A stretch of 64,000 nucleotides of DNA from Cryobacterium soli (GCF_003611035.1 NZ_CP030033.1:3534001-3598000), one strand, 5' to 3'; positions 1 through 10,440 are shown, numbered from the stretch's first letter. The notes: generated by a model from the sequence alone, not told the origin. Numbers and translations are program-made.

Positions 1-247
1 TCCCCGGCGCCCACGGGGTGCGCGACGCTCTCGCCGCCGGCGTGACTCAGACGGGCGCCAGCATCATCGTCGTCGACAACGGAGTGGACGACGGACCGAT
101 CGTGAGCCAGGAACGGGTGCCGGTACTCCCGGACGACACCCAGGACTCGCTGCACGACCGCATCAAACTCGTCGAACGCCGGCTGCTTGTGCAGGCCGTG
201 CTCGACATCGCCAACGGACACGTCGATCTCAAGGAGCATTCCCCCAT

Positions 248-251
<4 letters not shown>
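1..251 (+). CDS. purN: Phosphoribosylglycinamide formyltransferase, C-terminal part (5' end outside window)
   Basis: GAR transformylase uses 10-formyl-tetrahydrofolate to formylate glycinamide ribonucleotide, the third step of de novo purine synthesis in the cytoplasm. About 82 C-terminal codons are present. The frame enters the window with the P-G-A-H-G loop typical of PurN, followed by a V-D-x-G-V-D-D-G-P-I stretch whose Asp corresponds to the catalytic Asp of the formyltransferase fold. The stop codon overlaps the purH start (ATGA), so the two genes are translationally coupled and probably form one operon. The purN-purH order is common in Actinobacteria. Identification is secure, but the N-terminal nucleotide-binding half cannot be examined here. 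Confidence 0.9.
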
Positions 252-1927
<1,676 letters not shown>

Positions 1928-1945
1928 GCCTCCGCCGAGCATTTG

Positions 1946-1995
1946 ACACGCCGGGCACGGCATCCGACTCACGGATGCGGCGCCCGGCGCGTGTT
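1946..1995 (+). terminator. Hairpin terminator after purH
   Basis: A long imperfect dyad: arms A-CGCCGGGC...GCATCCG and CGGATGC...GCCCGGCG-CGT around a four-base loop, followed by GTTT. It lies between purH and the convergent azoreductase gene and could serve both strands. Confidence 0.7.
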
Positions 1996-2001
1996 TAACG
2001 G

Positions 2002-2655
2002 CTACGCCGCCCGCGGCAAGGACGCGAGGTGGCGTCCGTGGCCGACGGCCAGGTCCTCTGCGTTCGATTTGAGTTCAGCCGCGAGCTGCGTGAACTGGTC
2101 CAGAGCCGGATTCACACCCACGAGGGTGAATTCGCGAGTCACGACCGCGAGGTCGAGCTGCCAGACGTCTTCGAGGATGCGCCGCATCCAACCGGTCGCG
2201 TGGTCCCACCCCTCCCTCGGCGTGCCGGCGGTGTAGTTGCCGCCCTGGACCGTGACGAGCACCGCGGGCTTTCCCGCGAGGATCGGCGGCTGCCCCGGCG
2301 CTAGGCGCGGGTCGGTCAGCACGAGGTCGACATAGGACTTGAAATGCTGCGACACACCGAAGTTGTACAGCGGCACGGCGAAGAGCAACGCCTCGGCATC
2401 GGCCAATTCGTCGGTGAGGATGCGCGCCAGATCGGCGGCTGCATTCTGCTCTGGGGTCCGTTCGGCGTGCGGGAGCGCCGATCCGTTCACGATATTCGAC
2501 CACGCGCCGGCCGGGACGGGGTCGGTGCCGACCTGACGGCGCACGACAGTGTGGTGCGGGTGGATGGTGCGCCACTCGACCTCGACAATGTCGGCCAGGG
2601 CGCGGCTGGTCGAGCCCTCGACGCGGATGCTGGCGTCCAAACGGAACAGGGACAT
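2002..2655 (-). CDS. FMN-dependent NADH-azoreductase / flavodoxin-like quinone reductase
   Basis: A 217-residue cytoplasmic flavodoxin-fold protein of the AzoR type, expected to reduce quinones or azo compounds by two electrons with NAD(P)H and FMN. It opens with L-F-R-L-D-A-S-I-R, equivalent to the FMN phosphate-binding segment. The central P-L-Y-N-F-G-V-S-Q-H-F-K-S-Y-V-D block is the family signature, and G-G-N-Y matches the flavin-contacting loop. The ATG follows a GGGAG ribosome site. It is divergent from an HxlR regulator across about 120 bases that hold several dyads, the usual layout for quinone- or electrophile-responsive detoxification. The true substrate cannot be read from the sequence. 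Confidence 0.85.
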   Translation of the reverse strand: MSLFRLDASIRVEGSTSRALADIVEVEWRTIHPHHTVVRRQVGTDPVPAGAWSNIVNGSALPHAERTPEQNAAADLARILTDELADAEALLFAVPLYNFGVSQHFKSYVDLVLTDPRLAPGQPPILAGKPAVLVTVQGGNYTAGTPREGWDHATGWMRRILEDVWQLDLAVVTREFTLVGVNPALDQFTQLAAELKSNAEDLAVGHGRHLASLPRAA

Positions 2656-2694
2656 GGAACTCCCTCGGTCTGTCCTGGCTGTGCGCCAGGGTTG

Positions 2695-2763
2695 GTTACG
2701 TTCAGTAACTCTGTACGATGAGATTCGGTTACCGCAACCGATCCCCTGTTACCTCGCGGTAAC
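2695..2763. promoter_or_regulatory. Divergent promoter region with three GTTAC/GGTTACC dyads
   Basis: Three inverted repeats lie between the azoreductase and HxlR genes: GTTAC-n5-GTAAC (2695-2709), CGGTT-n5-AACCG (2726-2740) and GTTACC-n4-GGTAAC (2748-2763). Their similar half-sites and near-regular spacing suggest multiple binding sites for the neighbouring HxlR-type dimer. That regulator assignment is inferred from position. Confidence 0.6.
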
Positions 2764-2777
2764 CGATGGAGGGCGAG

Positions 2778-3212
2778 ATGAACCAGAAAACAGCTGCTGC
2801 CGCGTTGCACGAACGACTCAACGAGTCCATGCCCACCATGGCCGAGCTCTGCACGAGCCAGGACCCCTCGCTCTTCCGGTCCTTGCTGTCGCGGATCGGT
2901 GACAAATGGACCCTGCTGGTGATCGGAGTCCTCGGCGATGAGAGGAAGCGATTCACCGAACTGGCCGAGATCATTCCCGGGATCTCCCGGCGGATGCTCA
3001 CGGTGACCCTGCGTGCCCTGGAGCGCGACGGCCTCGTGGCGAGAACCGTCTACGCCGAGGTTCCCCCGCGAGTGGAATACGAGCTCACGGCGCTGGGCCA
3101 GTCGCTGCAGCTGGTGGCTCTGTCGATGGGGGACTGGGTGAGCGAGCACCAGCACACGATCGCGCTCCACCGTCACCAATTCGACGACCGGGCTGCGGTG
3201 GAGCCGACCTGA
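2778..3212 (+). CDS. HxlR-family winged-helix transcriptional regulator
   Basis: A 144-residue DNA-binding protein. The HxlR signature is clear: a conserved Cys near residue 25, then I-G-D-K-W-T-L-L-V-I, F-x-E-L, I-P-G-I-S-R-R-M-L-T-x-T-L-R-x-L-E-R-D-G-L-V, and a P-P-R-V-E-Y-E-L-T-x-L-G wing. The ATG at 2778 is preferred over the one at 2766 because GGAGGG (2768-2773) lies just ahead of it. HxlR proteins commonly sense quinones, aldehydes or oxidants and repress a divergent reductase, which is the arrangement here. The Cys in the A-E-L-C-T-S-Q segment is a plausible redox sensor, but that is inference. Confidence 0.9.
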   Translation: MNQKTAAAALHERLNESMPTMAELCTSQDPSLFRSLLSRIGDKWTLLVIGVLGDERKRFTELAEIIPGISRRMLTVTLRALERDGLVARTVYAEVPPRVEYELTALGQSLQLVALSMGDWVSEHQHTIALHRHQFDDRAAVEPT

Positions 3213-3356
3213 GACGACGGCGAAACCGCCTGGTTGGTATCACGCGGCCCTGGAACGCCGTTGTGAGGTCGTTCTCAGTTGCACCTGCGATGATGGTGGG
3301 TCCACGTGACACCGCCGTTGCAGACCTCTCATAGACCTGACACGGAAAGGCCACTT

Positions 3357-4577
3357 GTGATCGATGTTCTCGGGCTGTCCCTGCCCGCTTTCCCCGTTGC
3401 CGCGCTCGCGGCAATCGTTCTCGCCCTCGCGATCACCGCGATCGCCGCGTTCGCGTTCCGCCTGGTCGGCAAGCGCAAGGGGTGGGCGCGCGTGCTCGTG
3501 CAGCTCATCCGGGTGCCGTTCCGCATGACTGTGCTGATCGGACTGCTGTGGCTTGCGGTGTCGGGATACCTCGACGTGCCCGCGGGCTGGGATACCACGG
3601 TGGGCTTCGTCTTCCGGGCCCTGTTCATCGGAAGCGCCACCTGGCTGCTCTGCGCGCTGCTCTACTACGCCGAGGAGATGGCCGCCAACCGGTACCGCAT
3701 CGACGTGCGCGACAACCGCGTGGCCCGCCGGGTGCGCACCCAGCTGCGGATGATGCGGCGCATCGGCATCGTGATCCTCATCATCTGCGCCATCGGCACC
3801 GTGCTGCTCAGCATCCCCGGCGCCGCCACGGTCGGGGCCAGCCTGTTCGCCTCCGCCGGCCTGCTCAGCGTCGTGGCGGGTCTCGCCGCCCAGTCCACCC
3901 TGGCGAACATCTTCGCCGGCATGCAGCTCGCGTTCAACAACGCCCTGCGCGTGGATGACGTCGTCATCGTCGAGGGGGAGTGGGGCAAGATCGAGGAGAT
4001 CACCCTCACCTACATCGTCGTGCACATCTGGGACGACCGCCGCATGGTGCTGCCGTCCACCTACTTCACCACGACCCCGTTCCAGAACTGGACCCGGCAC
4101 AACAGCGAACTGCTCGGCGCCATCGAGTTCGACCTGGACTGGCGCGTGAACCCGGCCGCGATGCGGGAGGAGCTCAACCGCATCGTCGCGCAGACCGACC
4201 TCTGGGACGAACGTGCCGTCGTGCTCCAGGTGACGGATGCCGTGGGCGGCTACGTGCGTGTGCGCGTGCTCGTGACGGCGCAGGACGCGCCGACCCTGTT
4301 CGACCTGCGCTGCTTCGTACGGGAGAACCTGATCGACTGGGTCAACGCCGAGAACCCCGACGCCCTGCCGATGAGCCGCGTCGAGGTGCGCCACGAGCCA
4401 GAGGCCCCGCCCGCGCGCCCGTCGTCCCGCGGCCGCAAGCCCGCCCGCCCCGTCATCGAGGCGCCCGGCCTGTTCTCCGGCGACGAGGGCGGCAAGGAGC
4501 GCGCCCAGCACTTCACCGAGTCCATCACCGTGCAGGACTGGGAAGACGCCCCCGAGTCCCTCCCCGCGCCCCGCTAG
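3357..4577 (+). CDS. MscS-family mechanosensitive ion channel
   Basis: A 406-residue membrane protein expected to open under membrane tension and release solutes on hypo-osmotic shock. About four hydrophobic segments fill the N-terminal half. The pore-lining and beta domain follows: L-A-x-Q-S-T-L-A-N-I-F-A-G-M-Q-L-A-F, then R-V-D-D-V-V, G-x-W-G-x-I-E-E-I-T and P-S-T-Y-F, the core MscS signature. The C-terminal 60 residues are charged and proline-rich. The GTG at 3357 is chosen because GAAAGG precedes it by six bases and the protein then starts at the first hydrophobic segment; a GTG at 3306 is possible. It stands alone, without an obvious operon. Confidence 0.92.
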   Translation: MIDVLGLSLPAFPVAALAAIVLALAITAIAAFAFRLVGKRKGWARVLVQLIRVPFRMTVLIGLLWLAVSGYLDVPAGWDTTVGFVFRALFIGSATWLLCALLYYAEEMAANRYRIDVRDNRVARRVRTQLRMMRRIGIVILIICAIGTVLLSIPGAATVGASLFASAGLLSVVAGLAAQSTLANIFAGMQLAFNNALRVDDVVIVEGEWGKIEEITLTYIVVHIWDDRRMVLPSTYFTTTPFQNWTRHNSELLGAIEFDLDWRVNPAAMREELNRIVAQTDLWDERAVVLQVTDAVGGYVRVRVLVTAQDAPTLFDLRCFVRENLIDWVNAENPDALPMSRVEVRHEPEAPPARPSSRGRKPARPVIEAPGLFSGDEGGKERAQHFTESITVQDWEDAPESLPAPR

Positions 4578-4668
4578 TCCGGCCCGCGCCCGCACAGTGC
4601 TCGCTGACGTGCCACTTCGCGCCCATTGCGCGGGCGGGCGCAGCGGCACGCGCGGCGCGGAGGTGTTT

Positions 4669-4674
4669 TAGGCT
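4669..4674 (+). promoter_or_regulatory. -10 box TAGGCT, leaderless start of the dimethylargininase gene
   Basis: TAGGCT, then GTGCGC, then the ATG at 4681. GGAGG at about 4659 is too far upstream for a ribosome site on this ATG. Confidence 0.6.
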
Positions 4675-4680
4675 GTGCGC

Positions 4681-5523
4681 ATGACTACCTCCGGTGACTC
4701 CGGCCTCCCCACCGACACGACGCCCGCCGACGCGACGCCCGCCGACGCGACGCCCGCGGGCGCCGGGAAGCGCGCCCTGGTGCGCCGGCCCGTCGACATC
4801 CTCGCCGAGGGGCAGATCACCCACATCGACCGCGTGCCCATCGACCTCCAGCTGGCCCGCTCCCAGTGGGAGGGCTATGTCGCGGCTCTGCGGGTCGAGG
4901 GGTGGACCACTACCGAGGTAGCACCGGCGCCCGACCAGCCCGACTCGGTGTTCATCGAGGACGCCGTGATCCTCTTCGGGCGAACCGCCGTGATCGCCAG
5001 CCCGGGAGCGCCCAGCCGGCGTGGCGAGACCGCTGCCGCTGAAGCCGCCGTACGCGACCTCGGCCTCACCGTGCACCGGGTCGAATCGCCCGGCACCCTC
5101 GACGGCGGCGACGTGCTCAAGGTTGGCCGCACCGTGTACGTCGGCCAGAGCCTCCGCACCAACGCCGAAGGCGCCGCGCAGCTCGCCGCCATCGTGGAAC
5201 CGCTCCGCTACACCGTCGTGCCGGTCCCCGTGACCCGCGCCCTGCACCTCAAGACCGCGATCACCGCGCTGCCGGACGGCACCATCATCGGCTACCCGCC
5301 GCTCGTGGACGACTCGGGTCTGTTCGCGAAGTTCCTGCCGGTGCCGGAGGCAGAGGGCACCGCCGTCGTGATCCTCGACGAGAACACCCTGCTGATGTCC
5401 GCGGCGGCCCCACAGACCGCCGAGCTGCTCACCGGGCTCGGATACCGCACGGTGACCGTCGACATCACCGAGTTCGAGAAGCTCGAGGGCTGCGTCACCT
5501 GCCTGAGCGTGCGGGTGCGCTGA
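4681..5523 (+). CDS. N(G),N(G)-dimethylarginine dimethylaminohydrolase (DDAH)
   Basis: A 280-residue amidinotransferase-fold enzyme that hydrolyses methylated arginines to citrulline and methylamines. The guanidine-group chemistry residues are visible: F-I-E-D near residue 80, T-L-D-G-G-D-V-L, a L-H-L-K His, and the C-terminal G-C-V-T-C-L-S-V-R motif carrying the nucleophilic Cys (about residue 274). Length matches bacterial DDAH. A hydrophilic leader of about 30 residues is largely a threefold D-x-T-P-A repeat. The gene stands alone after mscS. An arginine deiminase is less likely, because that family is about 400 residues long. Confidence 0.88.
   Translation: MTTSGDSGLPTDTTPADATPADATPAGAGKRALVRRPVDILAEGQITHIDRVPIDLQLARSQWEGYVAALRVEGWTTTEVAPAPDQPDSVFIEDAVILFGRTAVIASPGAPSRRGETAAAEAAVRDLGLTVHRVESPGTLDGGDVLKVGRTVYVGQSLRTNAEGAAQLAAIVEPLRYTVVPVPVTRALHLKTAITALPDGTIIGYPPLVDDSGLFAKFLPVPEAEGTAVVILDENTLLMSAAAPQTAELLTGLGYRTVTVDITEFEKLEGCVTCLSVRVR
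4714..4758 (+). repeat. Three tandem copies of a 15-bp unit in the DDAH N-terminus
   Basis: Unit GACGCGACGCCCGCC, with one to two base changes, repeated three times in frame and giving D-T/A-T-P-A. Copy number could vary by strand slippage without a frameshift. Confidence 0.9.
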
Positions 5524-5971
5524 CCCGGTCCGGCACGGATGCGCCCGGCCTCGCGCCCGCATCCGCGGTCGAACCAGGCGCCGGCCGAAATTCACTCTTG
5601 CGCCCGGCGCGCCCGGGGCCCTATCCTGAAAGGCTGCCTGAACAGGGGGGCACAAGACGATGAACAGACGCGCTCAGGAGGCCGACATGACCAAGACCGC
5701 CCGCACCACGCTCGCAACGATTGCGACCGGCGCTGCCTTCGTCCCGGCGCTCCGACTCGCCTCCGCCTAGGAGTCCGGCCGCACCGAAGCTGCCCGCCTC
5801 CGCGGGCACTCATCTATCGCGGGCTTCACCGCCCGCTTCTCCTCTCGGACGCGGCACCCCCGCGCCAGCACGGGCACCACCGTCGGCTTCGCCACGGCCC
5901 CCGCACCGACTCAGCACGCATCATCCACCCCGCTCGACGCCAGAATCGCGCGGGTTTAGCAGGAACGACTC
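5524..5971. other. 448-bp stretch with no intact conserved gene
   Basis: The first half holds only short GC-rich dyads (GGATGCGCCCGG.../GCCCGCATCCG). The second half contains a ribosome site, a small ORF, and its in-frame continuation after a TAG, described separately. Base composition resembles the flanks. Confidence 0.6.
5687..5959 (+). pseudogene. Interrupted small ORF with a signal-peptide-like start
   Basis: CAGGAG (5675-5680) lies six bases before an ATG at 5687. The ORF reads M-T-K-T-A-R, then a hydrophobic A/T/L stretch ending L-A-S-A, and stops at TAG 5768-5770 after 27 codons. The same frame stays open for 62 further codons (Ser/Thr/Arg-rich) to TAG 5957-5959, just before the ABC exporter. 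It may be a small secreted protein broken by a nonsense mutation, or a 27-residue peptide followed by an open frame that arises by chance in GC-rich DNA. No homology is recognised. Confidence 0.35.
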
Positions 5972-7822
5972 ATGACCTCCACTGCAGAACAGCATCCGCC
6001 CCACGTCGTGCCCACGCCGGCCGCCCGACGCAACACCCTCCGCACGCTGCTGCGGCTGTACCCGTTCGCCAAGCCCGCGCTGCCGCGCATCGGGCTGGGC
6101 ATGCTGTCTGCGCTGCTCGCCTCGCTCGTGGCCCTGGCCATCCCGCAGGTGCTGCAGCAGCTCGTCGACGGCGCTCTCAGCCAGGGCGACACCGCCCCGA
6201 TCTGGCCCGCCGTGCTCACGGTGCTGGCTCTCGGCGTGCTCGAGGCCGTGATGATCGCGCTGCGCCGCTGGTTTGTGCTGGTGCCCGGCACCCACATCGA
6301 ATCCCGGATGCGCAACGCCCTCTACGCCCGGCTGCAGGACCTGCCCGTGACCTTCCACGACCGCTGGCCGAGCGGGCAGCTGCTCTCGCGCGCCATCAGC
6401 GACCTCAACATGATCCGCCGCTGGATCTCGTTCGGCCTGGTGCTGCTCGTGGTGAACTTCCTCACCATCCTCGCCGGCGTCGTGATCCTCGTCTCGATGA
6501 ATTGGATCCTCGGCCTGATCTTCCTGGTCTGTTCGATCCCGATCTGGATCTACGGCTACGTCTTCGAGGAGAAGTACTCCGTGATCGCCCGGCGCAGCCA
6601 GGACCAGTCCGGCGACCTCGCGACCGCCGTGGAGGAGTCGGTGCACGGCATCCGGGTGCTGAAGGCGTTCGGCCGCGGCAGCTTCGCGCTCAAGAGCTTC
6701 GCCAACCAGGCGGAGGAACTGCGCGGCACCGAGATCGAGAAGGCCCGTGCCATCGCCGGTATCTGGCTGTGGTTGCTGCTCGTTCCCGATGTGGCGTTCG
6801 CGCTCTGCCTGGTCTCCGGCGTCTGGCTCACCAGCCAGGGCCAGCTCAGCGTCGGTGAACTGGTGGCCTTCTTCGCCACCGCCACCGTGCTGCGCTTCCC
6901 CGTGGAGTCGATCGGGTTCCTGCTGTCGATGACGTTCGACACCCGCACCGCCACCGACCGGTTCTTCGACATCCTCGACACCCCGAACACCATCACCGAC
7001 CCGCCCCGCCCGGTCACCATCACCGCCCCGCGCGGCCGGCTGGCGTTCGAGAACGTGCACTTCCGCTACGCCGACTCCCCGGAGCGCTTCCCCGACCTGC
7101 TCGACGGGGTCGACCTGGTGCTCGAACCCGGCGAGACCATGGCGTTGGTCGGGCTCACCGGTTCCGGCAAGTCCACCCTGACGGCGCTCACCACCCGGCT
7201 GTACGACGTGACGGATGGCTCGGTGACACTCGACGGGGTCGACGTGCGCGCCCTTCGCCGGGAGGAGCTGCGCCGGCACATCGCGATGGCATTCGAGGAC
7301 GCGACGCTGTTCTCGGCATCCGTGCGGGAGAACGTGCTGCTTGGGCGCCCGGAGTTCGCGGAGCGGAGCCCGGAGGCCGACGCTGTGCTCGCCGAGGCGC
7401 TGGACATCGCCCAGGCCGGTTTTGTGCACGACCTGCCCGACGGGGTCGACACCCTCGTCGGCGAGGAGGGCATGAGCCTGTCCGGCGGGCAGCGGCAGCG
7501 CGTGGCGCTGGCCCGCGCCGTCGCCGCGGCGCCCGCCGTGCTCGTGCTCGACGACCCGCTCTCGGCCCTCGACGTGAACACCGAGTCGCTCGTGGAAGCC
7601 GCCCTGCGCCGGGTACTGGTGAAGACCACGGCGCTGATCGTGGCGCACCGCCCGTCCACTGTGATGCTCGCCGACCGGGTGGCGCTGCTGGAGGACGGCC
7701 GGGTCACCGCGGTCGGCCGGCACTCCGAACTGCTGGCCTCGAGCCCGCACTACAAGTTCGTCATCTCCAGCCTGGAAGACGAGGAACGACGAGAGTCCAA
7801 CCGAACGGGAGAATCGCTGTGA
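5972..7822 (+). CDS. ABC exporter half-transporter, subunit with degenerate Walker B
   Basis: A 616-residue fusion of a six-helix transmembrane domain (about residues 45-330) and a nucleotide-binding domain. Walker A is G-S-G-K-S-T (397-402), the signature is intact L-S-G-G-Q (503-507), and the H-loop is A-H-R-P. After Walker B (V-L-V-L-D) the catalytic Glu is Asp528 (D-D-P-L-S-A-L-D), as in the non-hydrolytic site of heterodimeric exporters. The next gene overlaps by four bases and carries the complementary defect, so the two should form one heterodimer. It exports drugs, lipids or peptides from the cytoplasmic membrane; the substrate is unknown. CAGGAAC precedes the ATG. Confidence 0.92.
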   Translation: MTSTAEQHPPHVVPTPAARRNTLRTLLRLYPFAKPALPRIGLGMLSALLASLVALAIPQVLQQLVDGALSQGDTAPIWPAVLTVLALGVLEAVMIALRRWFVLVPGTHIESRMRNALYARLQDLPVTFHDRWPSGQLLSRAISDLNMIRRWISFGLVLLVVNFLTILAGVVILVSMNWILGLIFLVCSIPIWIYGYVFEEKYSVIARRSQDQSGDLATAVEESVHGIRVLKAFGRGSFALKSFANQAEELRGTEIEKARAIAGIWLWLLLVPDVAFALCLVSGVWLTSQGQLSVGELVAFFATATVLRFPVESIGFLLSMTFDTRTATDRFFDILDTPNTITDPPRPVTITAPRGRLAFENVHFRYADSPERFPDLLDGVDLVLEPGETMALVGLTGSGKSTLTALTTRLYDVTDGSVTLDGVDVRALRREELRRHIAMAFEDATLFSASVRENVLLGRPEFAERSPEADAVLAEALDIAQAGFVHDLPDGVDTLVGEEGMSLSGGQRQRVALARAVAAAPAVLVLDDPLSALDVNTESLVEAALRRVLVKTTALIVAHRPSTVMLADRVALLEDGRVTAVGRHSELLASSPHYKFVISSLEDEERRESNRTGESL

Positions 7823-9624
7823 GCGTCACCGGCGTCGAAGGCGAAGAACGCCTCGACTACACCAAAGCGGAAAGCGGCCAGATCCGCCGTCGTTCGCTGC
7901 GCCTGCTCGGCTCGCTGCTGTTCCCGGTGCGCTGGTCGGTGGTCGTGGCGATGTTCGTCGTGGTCGTCTCCACGGCCGCGCAGGTCGCCGGCCCGGCCCT
8001 GATCGCCTACGGCATCGACAAGGGCCTGCCCGCGCTGATCAACCAGGACTGGATGCCGCTGGCGGCGACCGGCGCGGTCTACCTGGTCACCGGCGTCACC
8101 GGCGCCCTGCTGATCGCCTGGTACACCGTGCTCTCCGCGCGCATCAGCCAGGCCGTGCTCATCGACCTGCGCAAGCGCGTCTTCCTGCAGACCCAACGGC
8201 TCAGCCTCGAGTTCCACGAGTCGTACACCTCCGGGCGCATCATCTCCCGGCAGACCAGCGACCTGGACGCGATCCGCGAACTCCTCGACTCCGGCATCAA
8301 CCAGCTCGTGCAGGGCCTGCTCTACATGGTGTTCACCGCCATCGCGCTGGTCACCCTCGACGGTGTGAGCGGGCTCGTGCTGCTCGTCGCGCTGGTGCCG
8401 CTGCTCGCGCTCACCCGCTGGTTCCAGGTGCGCTCGCAGCACCTGTTCCGCCGGTCGCGCACCGCGTCGGCGAGCCTGATCGTGCAGTTCGTCGAGACAA
8501 TGACGGGCATCCGTGCCGTCAAGGCGTTTCGTACCGAACCGCGGAACGAACGGGTCTTCGGCAAGCTCGTCGAGGCATACCGGCTGGTCAACGCCCGGGT
8601 GATCCAGCTGTTCGGGGTGTTCGACCCCGGGCTGATCCTGATCGGCAACGTCACCGTCGCCGTGGTGCTGCTGGTCGGCGGCTTCCGCGTCGCCGACGGG
8701 CAGCTGGCCATCGGAGCGCTGCTGGCCGCGCTGCTGTACACCCGCCGGTTCTTCGACCCGATGGAGGAGATGGCGATGTTCTACAACTCCTACCAGTCGG
8801 CCGCCGCGGCGCTGGAGAAGATCTCCGGGGTGCTCGAAGAGCAGCCCGGGGTGCCCGACCCGATCAAGCCGGTGGACCTGTGGACGTCAACCGGAGCCGT
8901 GCAGTTCGAGAACGTGCAGTTCGAGTACCAAGCGGACCGGGTCATCCTGCCGCACTTCGACCTCACCCTGGAGCCGGGGCAGACCATCGCTCTCGTCGGC
9001 TCCACAGGTGCGGGCAAGTCGACGCTGGCCAAACTGATCTCCCGGTTCTACGACCCGTCCGACGGCCGGGTGCTGCTGGACGGCGTGGACCTGCGCGACC
9101 TGCACCCCAAGGATCTGCGCCGGGCCATCGTGATGGTGACCCAGGAGGCGTACCTGTTCAGCGGGAGCGTCGCCGACAACATCGCGATCGGCAAGCCAGG
9201 GGCCACCCGGGCGGAGATCGAGGCGGCGGCGCAGGCCGTGGGCGCGCACGACTTCATCGTGGGCCTGCCCGGCGGGTACGACACCGACGTCAACAAGCGC
9301 GGTGGCCGGGTCTCGGCCGGGCAGCGTCAGCTGATCTCGTTCGCGCGGGCGTTCCTGGCCGACCCGGCGGTGCTGATCCTCGACGAGGCCACCTCGTCGC
9401 TGGACATCCCCAGCGAACGGCTCGTGCAGGAGGCCCTGCAGACGCTGCTCAGCGACCGCACTGCGGTGATCATCGCGCACCGGCTGTCGACGGTGGCGAT
9501 CGCCGACCGGGTGCTCGTCATGGAGAACGGCATCATCGTGGAGGACGGCACCCCCGACATGCTCATCTCGGGCACCGGCCGGTTCTCCAAGCTGCACGCC
9601 GCCTGGCGCGAGTCCCTCGTCTGA
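7819..9624 (+). CDS. ABC exporter half-transporter, partner subunit with degenerate signature motif
   Basis: A 601-residue partner of the preceding gene, with a GTG start overlapping its stop (GTGA). The membrane domain covers about residues 30-320. In the nucleotide-binding domain, Walker A is G-S-T-G-A-G-K-S-T and Walker B is intact ([11 protein letters not shown], catalytic Glu523) with A-H-R-L-S-T. The signature motif is V-S-A-G-Q (498-502) rather than L-S-G-G-Q. In a heterodimer, this motif pairs with the Asp528 site of the partner, leaving one degenerate and one active ATP site, as known for the TM287/288 and BmrCD type. The pair ends in a palindromic repeat instead of a conventional terminator. 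Confidence 0.92.
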   Translation: MSVTGVEGEERLDYTKAESGQIRRRSLRLLGSLLFPVRWSVVVAMFVVVVSTAAQVAGPALIAYGIDKGLPALINQDWMPLAATGAVYLVTGVTGALLIAWYTVLSARISQAVLIDLRKRVFLQTQRLSLEFHESYTSGRIISRQTSDLDAIRELLDSGINQLVQGLLYMVFTAIALVTLDGVSGLVLLVALVPLLALTRWFQVRSQHLFRRSRTASASLIVQFVETMTGIRAVKAFRTEPRNERVFGKLVEAYRLVNARVIQLFGVFDPGLILIGNVTVAVVLLVGGFRVADGQLAIGALLAALLYTRRFFDPMEEMAMFYNSYQSAAAALEKISGVLEEQPGVPDPIKPVDLWTSTGAVQFENVQFEYQADRVILPHFDLTLEPGQTIALVGSTGAGKSTLAKLISRFYDPSDGRVLLDGVDLRDLHPKDLRRAIVMVTQEAYLFSGSVADNIAIGKPGATRAEIEAAAQAVGAHDFIVGLPGGYDTDVNKRGGRVSAGQRQLISFARAFLADPAVLILDEATSSLDIPSERLVQEALQTLLSDRTAVIIAHRLSTVAIADRVLVMENGIIVEDGTPDMLISGTGRFSKLHAAWRESLV

Positions 9625-9628
9625 CCCT

Positions 9629-9694
9629 CCCGCGAACTGTGACTCAGGCACCGAAAACCCGAGGTTTCTTGGGGCTTGGGTCACGGTTCGCGGG
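9629..9694. repeat. Palindromic repeat family 1, copy A
   Basis: Sixty-six bases with arms CCCGCGAACTGTGACTC and TGGGTCACGGTTCGCGGG and a second inner A/T-containing dyad. It sits between two convergent genes and abuts the cupin stop codon. Related copies lie at 10166, 32351 and around the IS30 element. Confidence 0.8.
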
Positions 9695-10144
9695 CTAGGA
9701 CGGGCCCAGCGGAGGCGGGGCGGTGGGGTCCGCGAGAGGATCGCCCTTCAGCTCGACGAAGATCGCATGGGTGGGCGATGCGCCGGTGTTCTCGCCCGAG
9801 TGCACCTGGGCGGGTAGCCAGCGCGCCTCGCCGGCATCCAGAACCGTATCGAAGACCCGGTCGCCCAGCGAGAGCCGGCGGCTGAAGTCGCTCAGGGTGA
9901 CCATGACGCTGTCCGGATGCCGGTGCGGCGTGGTCTTCGCGCCCGGGTCGTCGCGGTACTCGAGCACCCGCACCCGGTCGTTCTCGAACAGCACCTGGTA
10001 GTGCTCCGGGTTGGAGGTCACCGGGTCGGCGGGTTCGGCGCCGGCCGGCCGGGGTCGCGGCGGCGTGTCGGCCCCGCGGCCCACCGCGGCTCCTTCCGGG
10101 GCCTCCAGCGGGTGTGCCTGGGCGTGATCGTCGGCCGCATTCAT
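9695..10144 (-). CDS. Cupin-domain protein
   Basis: A 149-residue soluble protein. The first 45 residues are Ala/Pro-rich and probably disordered. The rest is a single cupin barrel: Y-R-D-D-P-G-A-K-T-T-P-H-R-H-P-D-S matches cupin motif 1 with its H-x-H metal ligands, and the later G-E-A-R-W-L-P-A-Q-V-H-S-G-E-N motif supplies a further His. The reaction cannot be deduced; small cupins of this type include isomerases, dioxygenases and ligand sensors. It is divergent from the FAD-dependent reductase gene across about 300 bases that contain a repeat and a promoter. Confidence 0.75.
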   Translation of the reverse strand: MNAADDHAQAHPLEAPEGAAVGRGADTPPRPRPAGAEPADPVTSNPEHYQVLFENDRVRVLEYRDDPGAKTTPHRHPDSVMVTLSDFSRRLSLGDRVFDTVLDAGEARWLPAQVHSGENTGASPTHAIFVELKGDPLADPTAPPPLGPS

Positions 10145-10150
10145 GCAGGC

Positions 10151-10156
10151 ACGATA
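10151..10156 (-). promoter_or_regulatory. -10 box TATCGT, leaderless start of the cupin gene
   Basis: On the minus strand TATCGT is followed by GCCTGC and the ATG at 10144. No purine-rich ribosome site is present. Confidence 0.55.
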
Positions 10157-10165
10157 CACCCGCCG

Positions 10166-10228
10166 CGACCTGCGAGCTAAGCCCCGAGAATCCCGGATTT
10201 TCAGGCTGGAGTCCCAGTTCGCGGGGGG
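10166..10228. repeat. Palindromic repeat family 1, copy B (inverted)
   Basis: Read on the minus strand it begins CCCCGCGAACTGGGACTC and ends GGGGCTTAGCTCGCAGG, matching copy A throughout but in opposite orientation. It lies between divergent genes. Confidence 0.7.
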
Positions 10229-10308
10229 TGTGGGCGGGGGTTTGAGTCGGCCGTGTTTCGGGCATGTCAAAGCCTTCGAACCACTGGCCGAGAACCCGCC
10301 CGACACGC

Positions 10309-10387
10309 TTGACACGCCTAGGCGGGGCCGCGAATCTGAACCCAGAGAACACCACACAACCGCCCAGGACCGAGTCAGCTCGGTCCT
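10309..10387 (+). promoter_or_regulatory. Promoter and downstream dyad for the FAD-dependent reductase
   Basis: TTGACA (10309-10314), a 17-bp spacer and GAATCT (10332-10337) form a sigma-70-like promoter. About 30 bases downstream is a perfect 9-bp dyad, AGGACCGAG-n4-CTCGGTCCT (10366-10387), inside the predicted leader. It could be an operator or an mRNA hairpin. Confidence 0.55.
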
Positions 10388-10440
10388 CGAGCCGTCACCC
10401 CAGCCGGTGGCGCGCCTGTCTGATCGGGGGATCACCCAGC

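Noticed and set aside
2695..2763. GlnR-binding site
   Set aside because: GTTAC/GTAAC half-sites recall GlnR boxes, but the spacing differs and the adjacent HxlR regulator is a simpler explanation.
5921..7750. A 609-codon open frame opposite the first ABC exporter gene
   Set aside because: Gln/His/Gly-rich shadow frame of a conserved exporter.
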